DNA of 64,000 nucleotides from Pseudomonas parafulva (GCF_002021815.1 NZ_CP019952.1:3069001-3133000); one strand, 5' to 3'. Shown: positions 38,244-48,971, counted from the first letter of the stretch. Translations and numbers: made by a program. Notes: generated by a model not told the origin, from the letters alone.

Positions 38244-38253
38244 TTGTATACAA
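38244..38253. promoter_or_regulatory. GntR-type operator upstream of the glcG-like gene
   Basis: TTGTATACAA, a perfect palindrome in an AT-rich stretch, lies 81 bp before the glcG-like start and 155 bp before gcl. Confidence 0.7.
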
Positions 38254-38373
38254 TATTTAGATTCAATCGTATTCGATAGCGCAAGCACCCTATTTCACGG
38301 CCGCATCGACTTGCCCGATCAAAACCCATTGACCGGATCACCTGAGCATGAATACACTGAATCGCAACGCAGG

Positions 38374-38383
38374 TTGTATACAA
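38374..38383. promoter_or_regulatory. GntR-type operator upstream of gcl
   Basis: TTGTATACAA, identical to the preceding site and 120 bp from it, lies 25 bp before the gcl start codon, well placed for repression. Confidence 0.7.
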
Positions 38384-38408
38384 TTACAAAATCGATGAGG
38401 CACAAATC

Positions 38409-40184
<1,776 letters not shown>

Positions 40185-40233
40185 TCGCCTGACGCCCCGG
40201 CTGGCCCGGGGCTCTCAACGCAAGGAGACAACC

Positions 40234-41016
40234 ATGCCTCGCTTCGCTGCCAACCTGTCCATGCTGTTCACCGAGCAGGACTTCCTGGCCCGCTTCAAGG
40301 CCGCCGCCGACGCCGGTTTCAGTGGTGTCGAATACCTGTTCCCCTACGATTTCAGCGCTGCCGAAATCCAGGCGCAGCTCAAGGCTCACAGCCTGACCCA
40401 GGTGCTGTTCAATCTTCCCGCGGGGGATTGGTCCAAGGGTGAGCGTGGCATCACCTGCCACCCCGATCGCGTCGAAGAATTCCGTGCAGGTGTCGACAAG
40501 GCCATCGAGTACGCCAAGGTGCTGGGCAACACCCAGGTCAACGCCCTGGCTGGGATTCGCCCAGACGGCCCGGACTGCGCCACCGTGCGCAAGACCTTCG
40601 TGGAAAACCTGCGCTATGCCGCCGACAAGCTCCAGGCCGCCGGTATTCGCCTGGTCATGGAAATGATCAACACCCGCGACATTCCGGGCTTCTACCTCAA
40701 CACCACCGAGCAGGCATTGGCCATTCAGGCCGAAGTGGGCAGCGACAACCTGTTCCTGCAATACGACATCTACCACATGCAGATCATGGAAGGTGACCTG
40801 GCGCGCACCATGGAAACCAATCTGCAGTCGATCAACCACATCCAGCTGGCCGACAACCCGGGCCGTCACGAGCCGGGTACTGGCGAGATCAACTACCGCT
40901 TCCTGTTCGAGCACCTGGACCGCATCGGCTACCAGGGCTGGGTGGGCGCGGAATACAAGCCCAAGACCACCACCGAAGCGGGCTTGGGCTGGCTGAAAAC
41001 GCACAACGCGATCTGA
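40234..41016 (+). CDS. hyi: Hydroxypyruvate isomerase
   Basis: Hyi interconverts hydroxypyruvate and tartronate semialdehyde. The 260-residue protein is a xylose-isomerase-like TIM barrel with the start MPRFAANLSMLFTE, the GFSGVEYLFPY segment near residues 29-39, and the conserved VMEMINTRDIPGFYL (near 140-154), QYDIYHMQIMEGDL (near 174-187) and LADNPGRHEPGTGEINY (near 207-223) regions that hold the metal ligands. ATG at 40234 follows AAGGAG. It lies 49 bp after gcl and 43 bp before glxR in a typical gcl operon order. Confidence 0.95.
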   Translation: MPRFAANLSMLFTEQDFLARFKAAADAGFSGVEYLFPYDFSAAEIQAQLKAHSLTQVLFNLPAGDWSKGERGITCHPDRVEEFRAGVDKAIEYAKVLGNTQVNALAGIRPDGPDCATVRKTFVENLRYAADKLQAAGIRLVMEMINTRDIPGFYLNTTEQALAIQAEVGSDNLFLQYDIYHMQIMEGDLARTMETNLQSINHIQLADNPGRHEPGTGEINYRFLFEHLDRIGYQGWVGAEYKPKTTTEAGLGWLKTHNAI

Positions 41017-41059
41017 ATCCCACCGGGAACGCGAACAACGATAAAAGAGGTAATTTCTG

Positions 41060-41953
41060 ATGGCTAAAATCGGTTTCATCGGCACCGGCATCATGGGCAA
41101 GCCCATGGCCCAGAACCTGCAAAAAGCAGGGCACAGCCTGTTCGTCTCCACCCACCACGATGCAGCTCCAGCCGACCTGATCGCCGACGGCGCCGTGGCC
41201 CTGGCCAACCCCAAGGAGGTGGCCCAGGAAGCCGAGTTCATCATCGTCATGGTCCCGGACACCCCACAGGTCGACAGCGTACTGTTCGGGGACAACGGCG
41301 TTGCCCAGGGCGTGGGCCCGAACAAGGTGGTGATCGACATGAGTTCGATTTCCCCTACTGCCACCAAAGCCTTTGCCGAGAAGATCAACGCCACCGGCGC
41401 TACCTACCTTGATGCCCCGGTGTCCGGGGGTGAAGTGGGCGCCAAGGCCGCGACCCTGAGCATCATGGTCGGCGGCTGCCCAAAAGCCTTCGAGCGCGCC
41501 CTGCCGCTGTTCCAGAGCATGGGCAAGAACATCACCCTGGTAGGCGGCAATGGTGACGGTCAGACCGCGAAGGTGGCCAACCAGATCATCGTCGCCCTGA
41601 ACATCCAGGCCGTCAGCGAGGCGTTGCTGTTTGCCGCGAAGAACGGCGCCGACCCGGCCAAGGTGCGCGAGGCACTGATGGGCGGCTTCGCATCGTCGAA
41701 AATTCTGGAAGTGCACGCCGAGCGCATGATCAAAGGCACCTTCGACCCAGGCTTCCGCATCAACCTGCACCAGAAGGACCTTAACCTGGCCCTGCAAGGC
41801 GCCAAGGAACTGGGCATCAACCTGCCTAACACTTCCAATGCCCAGCAAGTGTTCAACACCTGCCAGGCCCTGGGTGGCGGCAACTGGGACCACTCGGCGC
41901 TGATCAAGGGCCTGGAGCACATGGCCAATTTCTCGATCCGCGACGACCGCTGA
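41060..41953 (+). CDS. glxR: 2-hydroxy-3-oxopropionate (tartronate semialdehyde) reductase
   Basis: GlxR reduces tartronate semialdehyde to D-glycerate with NAD(P)H. The 297-residue protein is a beta-hydroxyacid dehydrogenase with the N-terminal Rossmann motif IGFIGTGIMGKPMAQNL (residues 4-20), the substrate-binding DAPVSGGEVGA segment near 118-128, the catalytic lysine in NGDGQTAKVANQII near 165-178 and the KDLNLAL segment near 236-242. It follows hyi. A 177-bp gap with a hairpin separates it from ttuD. Confidence 0.95.
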   Translation: MAKIGFIGTGIMGKPMAQNLQKAGHSLFVSTHHDAAPADLIADGAVALANPKEVAQEAEFIIVMVPDTPQVDSVLFGDNGVAQGVGPNKVVIDMSSISPTATKAFAEKINATGATYLDAPVSGGEVGAKAATLSIMVGGCPKAFERALPLFQSMGKNITLVGGNGDGQTAKVANQIIVALNIQAVSEALLFAAKNGADPAKVREALMGGFASSKILEVHAERMIKGTFDPGFRINLHQKDLNLALQGAKELGINLPNTSNAQQVFNTCQALGGGNWDHSALIKGLEHMANFSIRDDR

Positions 41954-42011
41954 TCCGAGCGCAGGGCCTGCCTTGCAGCCCTGCTGCCGGTAACCCGGCA
42001 CACCTGTTACG

Positions 42012-42036
42012 CCCCTTGGCTGAGCACAGCCAGGGG
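42012..42036 (+). other. Hairpin between glxR and ttuD
   Basis: CCCC-T-TGGCT and AGCCA-GGGG form a 9-bp stem with one bulged base and a 6-base loop. There is no T run, so transcription may partly continue into ttuD. Confidence 0.45.
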
Positions 42037-42130
42037 TGAACCCGAGCAACACCGCCCCTGGTTCGGCCTGCACGGAGGCTGTTCCAGGGGCGTTCTCGAT
42101 TGTGCAGAACAACAATAAAGGGAGCCTGCC

Positions 42131-43405
42131 ATGTCGGTCGATCCACACAAACTGCTGCGTGAGCTGTTCGACACAGCCATCGCCGCGGCCCATCCCAGCC
42201 ACGTGCTCGAACCCTACCTGCCCGCCGACCGCAGCGGTCGGGTGATCGTCATCGGCGCAGGCAAGGCGGCCGCCGCCATGGCCGAGGTGGTTGAGAAGCA
42301 CTGGCAAGGCGAGGTCAGCGGCCTGGTCGTGACCCGCTACGGCCATGGTGCCAACTGCCAACACATCGAAGTGGTCGAAGCCGCCCACCCGGTGCCTGAT
42401 GCGGCCGGCCTGGCGGTTGCCAGGCGCGTGCTGGAACTGGTCGGCAACCTCAGCGAGCAGGATCGGGTGATATTCCTGCTGTCCGGCGGCGGCTCTGCCT
42501 TGCTGGCGCTGCCCGCCGCCAACCTGACCCTGGCGGACAAACAGCACATCAACAAGGCCCTGCTCAAATCCGGCGCCACCATCGGCGAGATGAACTGCGT
42601 GCGTAAGCACCTCTCGGCGATCAAGGGTGGGCGCCTGGCCAAGGCCTGCTGGCCGGCCACGGTCTACACCTACGCGATCTCGGACGTGCCGGGCGATCTG
42701 GCCACGGTCATCGCTTCAGGCCCCACCGTGGCCGACCCGAGCACCTCGGCCGAGGCACTGGCGATCCTCAAGCGCTACGCCATTGACGCTCCACAGGCCG
42801 TCATCGACTGGCTCAACGACCCGGCCTCGGAAACCCTCAAGGCTGGCGACCCAGCCCTGGCCCGCAGCCATTTCCAGCTGATCGCCAAGCCTCAACAGTC
42901 GCTCGAAGCTGCGGCGGTCAAGGCGCGCCAGGCAGGTTTCAGCCCGTTGATATTGGGCGACCTGGAAGGTGAGTCACGGGAAGTGGCCAAGGTGCATGCA
43001 GGCATTGCCCGACAGATCGTTCAGCATGGCCAGCCGCTCAAGGCCCCTTGCGTGATTCTGTCCGGCGGCGAGACCACTGTCACCGTGCGCGGTAATGGCC
43101 GCGGCGGGCGCAATGCGGAATTTCTGCTCAGCCTCACCGAAAGTCTCAAGGGCCTGCCGGGCGTCTACGCACTGGCAGGCGACACCGACGGCATCGACGG
43201 CTCGGAAGAAAACGCCGGCGCTGTCATGACGCCTAACAGCTACGCACGCGCCCAAGCGTTGGGCCTGTCGGCCAGCGACGAGCTGGACGACAACAACGGC
43301 TACGGCTACTTCGCCGCACTCGATGCGCTGATCGTCACCGAACCCACGCGCACCAACGTCAATGACTTTCGCGCCATCCTGATTCTCGAGACCGACCCCT
43401 CATGA
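42131..43405 (+). CDS. ttuD: TtuD family protein: glycerate 2-kinase or hydroxypyruvate reductase (MOFRL)
   Basis: This 424-residue protein belongs to the TtuD/GckA family, with an N-terminal DUF4147 domain and the C-terminal MOFRL domain. Seen segments are VIVIGAGKAAAAMAEVVEKHW (residues 38-58), VSGGGSALLALP-like LLSGGGSALLALPA near 117-130, SDVPGDLATVIASGPT near 189-204 and RGGRNAEFLLSL near 326-337. Such genes are often named hydroxypyruvate reductase, but characterised relatives are glycerate 2-kinases. Its location between glxR, which makes glycerate, and pyk, which uses phosphoenolpyruvate, favours the kinase. It overlaps pyk by 4 bp. Confidence 0.88.
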   Translation: MSVDPHKLLRELFDTAIAAAHPSHVLEPYLPADRSGRVIVIGAGKAAAAMAEVVEKHWQGEVSGLVVTRYGHGANCQHIEVVEAAHPVPDAAGLAVARRVLELVGNLSEQDRVIFLLSGGGSALLALPAANLTLADKQHINKALLKSGATIGEMNCVRKHLSAIKGGRLAKACWPATVYTYAISDVPGDLATVIASGPTVADPSTSAEALAILKRYAIDAPQAVIDWLNDPASETLKAGDPALARSHFQLIAKPQQSLEAAAVKARQAGFSPLILGDLEGESREVAKVHAGIARQIVQHGQPLKAPCVILSGGETTVTVRGNGRGGRNAEFLLSLTESLKGLPGVYALAGDTDGIDGSEENAGAVMTPNSYARAQALGLSASDELDDNNGYGYFAALDALIVTEPTRTNVNDFRAILILETDPS

Positions 43406-44817
43406 CGCCTGACAAGAAAGTGAAAATCCTCGCCACCCTGGGCCCGGCTACGGGTGGCATCGACGATGTGCGGCAACTGGTGGAAGCAGGCGTGAACATT
43501 TTTCGCCTCAACTTCAGCCATGGCGAGCATGCCGACCATGCGCTGCGCTATCAGTGGATCCGCGAGGTGGAGCAGCAGCTGCACTACCCGCTAGGCATCC
43601 TCATGGACCTGCAAGGGCCGAAGCTGCGTGTGGGCCGTTTCGCTGAAGGCAAGGTGCAGTTGCAACGCGGTCAGGCCCTGCGCCTGGACCTGGACGAGGC
43701 CCCTGGCGACAGCCGCCGGGTCAACCTGCCACACCCTGAAATCATCGCAGCCCTTGAGCCCGGCATGGACCTGCTGCTGGACGACGGCAAGCTGCGCCTG
43801 CAGGTGACCGCCAAACACAGCGATGCGATCGACACCGAAGTGCTGAACGGTGGCGAGCTGTCCGACCGCAAGGGCGTCAACGTGCCGCAAGCGGTGCTCG
43901 ACCTCTCCCCGCTCACCGAAAAAGACCGCCGCGACCTGGCTTTCGGCCTGGAGCTGGGTGTGGACTGGGTGGCCCTGTCGTTTGTACAGCGCCCCGAGGA
44001 CATCCTTGAAGCGCGCCAGCTGATTGGTGACCGCGCCTTCCTGATGGCCAAGATCGAGAAACCTTCGGCGGTCGAACAACTGCCAGCCATTGCCGAACTG
44101 GCGGACGCGATCATGGTGGCCCGTGGCGACCTGGGCGTGGAAGTGCCGGCCGAGAGCGTGCCGCAGATTCAGAAGCGCATCATCGGCACCTGCCGGCAGC
44201 TGGGTAAACCGGTGGTAGTGGCTACGCAGATGCTCGAATCGATGCGTTTCTCGCCAGCACCGACTCGTGCCGAAGTCACCGACGTGGCCAACGCCGTGGC
44301 CGAAGGTGCGGACGCTGTGATGTTGTCGGCGGAGACGGCCTCGGGTGACTACCCGCTCGAAGCCGTGCAGATGATGAGCAAGATTATCCGCCAGGTGGAG
44401 AACGGCCCGGACTACCAGGCCCAGCTCGACGTTGGCCGGCCGAAGGCCGAGGCCACCGTATCGGACGCCATCAGCTGCGCCATCCGTCGCATCAGCGGCA
44501 TCCTGCCGGTGGCGGTGCTGGTCAACTACAGCGAGTCGGGCGCCTCGACCCTGCGTACTGCGCGCGAGCGCCCACGGGCACCGATCCTCAACCTGACGCC
44601 GAACCTGAACACCGCTCGCCGCCTTAGCGTGGCCTGGGGCGTGCATTCGGTAGTGAATGACCGCCTGCGCCAGGTGGACGAAGTGGTTTCCACTGCGCTG
44701 GAAATTGCCCAGGCCCAAGGCATGGCTAACCGTGGCGACACGCTTCTGATCACTGCCGGTGTGCCTTTCGGCAAGCCAGGCTCGACCAACACGCTGCGCA
44801 TCGAGACGTTGAACTGA
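43402..44817 (+). CDS. pyk: Pyruvate kinase
   Basis: This enzyme converts phosphoenolpyruvate and ADP to pyruvate and ATP. The 471-residue protein has the start KKVKILATLGPAT, NFSHGEHADH near residues 33-42, the signature IMVARGDLGVEVP near 235-247 with the MAKIEKPSAVEQL lysine segment near 214, and ATQMLESM near 274-281. ATG at 43402 overlaps the ttuD stop as ATGA, so the two are translationally coupled and this isoenzyme is dedicated, at least partly, to glyoxylate/glycerate use. The genome probably has another pyruvate kinase; that is inference. Confidence 0.95.
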   Translation: MTPDKKVKILATLGPATGGIDDVRQLVEAGVNIFRLNFSHGEHADHALRYQWIREVEQQLHYPLGILMDLQGPKLRVGRFAEGKVQLQRGQALRLDLDEAPGDSRRVNLPHPEIIAALEPGMDLLLDDGKLRLQVTAKHSDAIDTEVLNGGELSDRKGVNVPQAVLDLSPLTEKDRRDLAFGLELGVDWVALSFVQRPEDILEARQLIGDRAFLMAKIEKPSAVEQLPAIAELADAIMVARGDLGVEVPAESVPQIQKRIIGTCRQLGKPVVVATQMLESMRFSPAPTRAEVTDVANAVAEGADAVMLSAETASGDYPLEAVQMMSKIIRQVENGPDYQAQLDVGRPKAEATVSDAISCAIRRISGILPVAVLVNYSESGASTLRTARERPRAPILNLTPNLNTARRLSVAWGVHSVVNDRLRQVDEVVSTALEIAQAQGMANRGDTLLITAGVPFGKPGSTNTLRIETLN

Positions 44818-44845
44818 GATCCCCGGGGGCGCCCTGCGCCCCAGT

Positions 44846-44925
44846 CGCGGGCCAAGCCCACTCCCACAGGATGCGCGCCGCTCCATGGCACAGCGCAGAC
44901 CTTGTGGGAACGGGCTTGCACCGGG
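44846..44925. repeat. Inverted pair of REP-like elements
   Basis: CGCGGGCCAAGCCCACTCCC followed by ACAGG (44846-44870) and, in the opposite sense, CTTGTGGGAACGGGCTTGCA followed by CCGGG (44901-44925) resemble the P. putida REP type (CGCGGG..AAGCCCGCTCCCACAGG). The two face each other across 30 bp, forming a BIME-like pair after pyk. Confidence 0.65.
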
Positions 44926-45027
44926 AATGGAGGGCGGAGCCCTCCCCGAACACCGATGTACCAGACCTGCGGTCAATCGAGGCCCAAAGAGGCCCACCGC
45001 CCTCCCATCCACCTCACTGACTGCCCT

Positions 45028-45903
45028 ATGTACACCAAAAATTTCGTAAACCCGTGCCCCGACTGGGCCACGGCGCTGCTAAACGGCTTCAGCCAGGTGC
45101 TGTTGCTGCGTAACCCCTTGTGCGGGCTATGCTGCCTGCTGGCGATCTTGTTGACCGCACCGGCGCTGCTGGGCGGCGCGCTGCTTGGCGCGCTGGCAGG
45201 CCTGCTGACGGCACAGGCCCGCGGCTACGACCGCGCCGATCGACAGGCTGGGCTGTACAGCTACAACGGCGTGCTCATCGGTTTGTTGATCAGCGCTGTG
45301 CTGCCTTGGTCGATCATCCAGCCACCGCTGGTAATCGCTGCCGCCGGCCTGTCCAGCATCATCACCCACCAATGGCGCAAGCGGGGGGGCAAGCTGCTGG
45401 TCGCCTACACGGCGCCCTTCGTACTGCTGGGCTGGGGCACGTTGCTATTCGTGCAGACGGCTAGCGCACCCGTGGTGGTCGAGGCCGACCTGGCGAGTGC
45501 CCTGGCAAGAGGGGTCGGGCAGATTTTCCTGCTCGATCAACCCCTGGCCGGGCTGCTGATCATCGTCGGCCTATTGATCGCCAACCCGTATGCCTGTCTC
45601 TGGGCGGTCATAGGCTCTGCCGCGGGTGCAGGCCTGGCACTGCTCGTGGGTGATGCGCAGTCAGCATGGATGGGGCTGTATGGATTCAACGCGGCCCTGG
45701 CAGCCCTGGCCTTCAGCCGACAAGGGGAAAAACCCTGGGTCACGCTGTTGGCCATTGGCCTGGCGCTGGCGTTGCAGCCGCTTTTGAGCAGGCTGCCGGT
45801 CCCGGCGCTCACGGCACCCTTCGTCGCCGCCTGCTGGCTCATCCACTTCGGTCGTCACCTGAAGCTTGGCAAACGCCAGACCCCGGGGCGCTTGCATAGC
45901 TGA
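45028..45903 (+). CDS. Urea transporter (UT family)
   Basis: This 291-residue inner-membrane protein matches bacterial urea channels of the UT family, with about ten hydrophobic helices, the opening WATALLNGFSQVLLLRNPLCGL, the GLYSYNGVLIGLLIS segment near residues 74-88 and the second-repeat counterpart MGLYGFNAALAALAF near 215-229. These two related stretches reflect the family's internal duplication. ATG at 45028 gives the family start; the upstream open frame covers REP-like DNA. Urea is released by AllA, so it could export or import urea during purine use. No urease gene is present in the window. Confidence 0.87.
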   Translation: MYTKNFVNPCPDWATALLNGFSQVLLLRNPLCGLCCLLAILLTAPALLGGALLGALAGLLTAQARGYDRADRQAGLYSYNGVLIGLLISAVLPWSIIQPPLVIAAAGLSSIITHQWRKRGGKLLVAYTAPFVLLGWGTLLFVQTASAPVVVEADLASALARGVGQIFLLDQPLAGLLIIVGLLIANPYACLWAVIGSAAGAGLALLVGDAQSAWMGLYGFNAALAALAFSRQGEKPWVTLLAIGLALALQPLLSRLPVPALTAPFVAACWLIHFGRHLKLGKRQTPGRLHS

Positions 45904-45947
45904 AAGGCACCCCATAGGCTCAGCCGACTTCACGATGGACAGAGCCA

Positions 45948-46772
45948 ATGAACAAACCTGCAAGCCTGCGCGAGCGGCTTTACGTGATCGTCTTCCAGAG
46001 CGATACCGTGGCCGGAAGACGCTTCGACAAGACCCTGTTGCTGATCATCCTGGCCAGCCTGGTCACGGTCATCCTGGACAGCATCGACGAGGTGCATCGC
46101 GGGTACGGGGGCCTGCTGGCCGCGATCGAATGGGGCTTTACCGCCATTTTCCTGTGCGAATACCTGACACGGTTGTACTGCTCGCCCCGGCCCTTGCGCT
46201 ACGCATTCAGCTTCTACGGCCTGGTGGATCTGCTGGCGATCGTGCCGGGCATCATCGCGCTGTACTACAGCGACGCGCAGTACCTGCTGATCGTGAGGGT
46301 CATCCGCATGTTGCGGATCTTCCGTGTGCTCAAGCTCAGCCCGTACCTCAAGCAGGCCAATTACCTGCTCGATGCCCTGCGCGGCAGCAAGCAGAAGATC
46401 ATCGTGTTTCTGGTCAGCGTCTCGACGCTGGTTACCGTGTTCGGCACCCTCATGTATGTGATCGAAGGCCCGGAACATGGCTTCACGAGCATTCCCAAGG
46501 GGATCTACTGGGCCATCGTCACGCTGACCACGGTCGGGTTCGGCGATATCGTGCCCAGAACGCCATTGGGCCAGGTGCTCTCTTCACTGGTGATGATCAT
46601 CGGCTATTCGATCATCGCGGTGCCGACCGGGATCTTTACGGCCGAGCTCGCCAATGCCATGCGTGGAGAACAACTGCAGCACGCCTGCCCGACCTGCAGC
46701 AAGAAATCCCATGAAAGTGGCGCGGCGTTTTGTGCCCGGTGTGGCAATGCGTTGTTCCCGAAATCCGGTTGA
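45948..46772 (+). CDS. Voltage-gated potassium channel-like ion transporter with C-terminal zinc-ribbon-like tail
   Basis: This 274-residue protein has six transmembrane helices, an S4-like helix with regularly spaced arginines (LIVRVIRMLRIFRVLKL, near residues 112-128) and the potassium selectivity filter TTVGFGDIVP near 194-203. It ends with CPTCSKKSHESGAAFCARCGNALF, in which two CxxC pairs resemble a zinc ribbon; such a tail is not part of the basic channel and may be a cytoplasmic regulatory domain. No neighbouring gene explains its role. Confidence 0.87.
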   Translation: MNKPASLRERLYVIVFQSDTVAGRRFDKTLLLIILASLVTVILDSIDEVHRGYGGLLAAIEWGFTAIFLCEYLTRLYCSPRPLRYAFSFYGLVDLLAIVPGIIALYYSDAQYLLIVRVIRMLRIFRVLKLSPYLKQANYLLDALRGSKQKIIVFLVSVSTLVTVFGTLMYVIEGPEHGFTSIPKGIYWAIVTLTTVGFGDIVPRTPLGQVLSSLVMIIGYSIIAVPTGIFTAELANAMRGEQLQHACPTCSKKSHESGAAFCARCGNALFPKSG

Positions 46773-46799
46773 CTAAGGCGCCCCTGACGATCTGAAGGG

Positions 46800-46825
46800 C
46801 TCGCTCACCTTGACGGCTGAGCGAG
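46800..46825 (+). terminator. Hairpin after the channel gene
   Basis: CTCGCTCA and TGAGCGAG form a perfect 8-bp stem with a 10-base loop, followed by TCATT. It is a weak terminator candidate. Confidence 0.45.
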
Positions 46826-46977
46826 TCATTAAGTGGGCAAAGCCCCTGGACAACTGCCAGAACCGCCAATCGGCCAGCGCATATAAGCAAAGACGCATTG
46901 ATTCTTTAATACCTGAAGAACAAGACGCTATAGTCGCTGGCACATTGCCCAACATTCATACCCATAAGGAATGCGTC

Positions 46978-47976
46978 GTGAAAAAGTTCTTCACCGTCTC
47001 GCTGGCCGCCGCCAGCCTGGCCTTCGGCACCCTGGCCCACGCTGCCCCGACCTTGCTGAACGTTTCCTACGACGTGATGCGTGACTTCTACAAGGATTAC
47101 AACCCCGCCTTCCAGAAGCACTGGGAGGCCGAGCATAACGAGAAGGTCAATGTGCAGATGTCCTTCGGTGGCTCGAGCAAACAGGCGCGCGCGGTGATCG
47201 ATGGCCTGCCGGCCGACGTGATCACCATGAACATGGCCACCGACATCAATGCCTTGGTCGACAACGGCAAATTGATCCCTGACAACTGGGTCACGCGCCT
47301 GCCGAACAACAGTGCACCGTTCACCTCTGCCACGGTGTTCATCGTCCGCAAAGGCAACCCCAAGGCATTGAAAGACTGGCCCGACCTGCTCAAGGATGGC
47401 GTACAGGTCATCGTACCCAACCCCAAGACCTCGGGTAACGGCCGCTACACCTACCTGTCGGCGTGGGGCTATGTGCTCAAGCAAGGCGGTGACGAGAACA
47501 AGGCGCGCGCGTTCGTCGGCAAGCTGTTCAAGCAGGCGCCGGTGCTCGACACCGGTGGTCGCGCCGCCACCACCACGTTCATGACCAACCAGATTGGCGA
47601 TGTGCTGGTGACGTTCGAGAACGAAGCCGAAATGATCGCCCGCGAATTCGGTCGCGATCAGTTCGAGGTGGTTTACCCAAGCGTGTCGGCCGAAGCCGAG
47701 CCGCCGGTGAGCGTGGTCGATAAAGTCGTCGCCCGCAAAGGCACTCAGGCGGTGGCCGAGGAATACCTGAAATACCTGTGGTCCCCGGCCGCCCAGGAAC
47801 TCGCCGCCCAGAACTACCTGCGCCCACGCGATGCGACTGTGTTGGCCAAGTACACCGACCGTTTCCCCAAGGTTGAATTCCTCTCGGTCGAGAAGACCTT
47901 TGGTGACTGGCGCACCGTGCAGAAAACGCATTTCAACGATGGGGGCGTGTTCGATCAGATTTATACCGGTCAGTGA
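46978..47976 (+). CDS. sbp: Sulfate-binding periplasmic protein
   Basis: This 332-residue protein binds sulfate or thiosulfate for an ABC importer. It has a signal peptide ending in AHA (near residue 22), the mature start APTLLNVSYDVMRDFYKDYNP, the MSFGGSSKQARAVIDGLPADV segment near 61-81 and NPKTSGNGRYTYLSAWGY near 143-160, all typical of Sbp/CysP proteins. The start is GTG at 46978 with AAGGA upstream. No cysTWA permease or ATPase genes lie nearby, so it works with transporter parts encoded elsewhere. Confidence 0.92.
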   Translation: MKKFFTVSLAAASLAFGTLAHAAPTLLNVSYDVMRDFYKDYNPAFQKHWEAEHNEKVNVQMSFGGSSKQARAVIDGLPADVITMNMATDINALVDNGKLIPDNWVTRLPNNSAPFTSATVFIVRKGNPKALKDWPDLLKDGVQVIVPNPKTSGNGRYTYLSAWGYVLKQGGDENKARAFVGKLFKQAPVLDTGGRAATTTFMTNQIGDVLVTFENEAEMIAREFGRDQFEVVYPSVSAEAEPPVSVVDKVVARKGTQAVAEEYLKYLWSPAAQELAAQNYLRPRDATVLAKYTDRFPKVEFLSVEKTFGDWRTVQKTHFNDGGVFDQIYTGQ

Positions 47977-48044
47977 AGCGGGCTGAGCTGGGTCAGCCGC
48001 GCACGCGCCTGGGGGCTTGAGCTTCGCCGCGTGGGCCCGCCCCA

Positions 48045-48971
48045 TCAACCCAACCGAAACACCAACGCCTTCAATCCCCCAGCCGGATCCACATCCGGAA
48101 ACTCGGGCGGGTTCTGCAGGCGTTCGACGAAGGCAAGGCCGGGCGCGTGCTCGGCCATGCCCTCGATCAAGAACTCAGGCCCGATGCCCGGGTCGTTCAC
48201 ACAGGCCAACACCGTCCCACCTTCATTCAACAGCTCAGGCAAGCGCCGCAGGATCTTCGCGTAGTCCTGGGTCAGCACGAAGCTACCGCGTTGGAAGGTA
48301 GGCGGATCGATGATGATCAGATCGTAAGGCCCGTATTTGCGCACCTTGCCCCACGACTTGAACAGCTCATGGCCCAGGTAGGCCACCCGGGACGGGTCGT
48401 GCTGGTTAAGGCGGTGGTTATCGCGCCCTCGGGACAGTGCCGATTTGGCCATGTCCAGGTTCACCACCTGCTCGGCGCCACCTGCAATCGCCGCCACCGA
48501 AAAACCACAGGTGTAGGCAAACAGGTTCAGCACGCGCTGCCCCTTGGCCTGGGCACGCACCCACTGGCGACCAAGGCGCATGTCCAGGAACAGGCCATTG
48601 TTCTGGCGTACCCCCAGGTCCAGCAGGTAGGTCAGACCGTCCTCGATCACTTCACGTTGCTGACACGGCTCGCCCACCAGCCATTGACCGGGGCTGTCGG
48701 GCAGGTAACGGTGTTGCAGCAGGATCGCCTGGCCTGTCCACTGCTCAAGGCGCGACAGCCGCAACAGCATCGCCTCAAGCGCTGCCAATTGTCCTTCCGG
48801 GGGCTCACGGAACAAGGCGACCGACAACACGCCTTGAAGCCAGTCCACCGTGATTTGCTCAAGACCAGGCCAGCAACGGCCACGACCGTGGAAAAGACGA
48901 CGGGTTTCTTCAGGGGCGGGGTTCAGGGCGGCAAGCAGATGCTGCTCGAGGGCGGCAATCGGAGAGGTCAT
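48045..48971 (-). CDS. SAM-dependent methyltransferase, RlmI/RlmL-like rRNA type
   Basis: This 308-residue protein matches the class I methyltransferases of the COG1092 type. The SAM-binding region is VLNLFAYTCGFSVAAIAGGAEQVVN (near residues 145-169), followed by the catalytic-type motif IIIDPPTFQRGSF near 220-232. Upstream, GVRQNNGLFLDMR near 120-132 is the family's linker. It lacks the N-terminal PUA domain of RlmI. The likely substrate is rRNA, but the site is not known from sequence. It is divergent from the NCS1 permease across a 500-bp control region. Confidence 0.83.
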   Translation of the reverse strand: MTSPIAALEQHLLAALNPAPEETRRLFHGRGRCWPGLEQITVDWLQGVLSVALFREPPEGQLAALEAMLLRLSRLEQWTGQAILLQHRYLPDSPGQWLVGEPCQQREVIEDGLTYLLDLGVRQNNGLFLDMRLGRQWVRAQAKGQRVLNLFAYTCGFSVAAIAGGAEQVVNLDMAKSALSRGRDNHRLNQHDPSRVAYLGHELFKSWGKVRKYGPYDLIIIDPPTFQRGSFVLTQDYAKILRRLPELLNEGGTVLACVNDPGIGPEFLIEGMAEHAPGLAFVERLQNPPEFPDVDPAGGLKALVFRLG

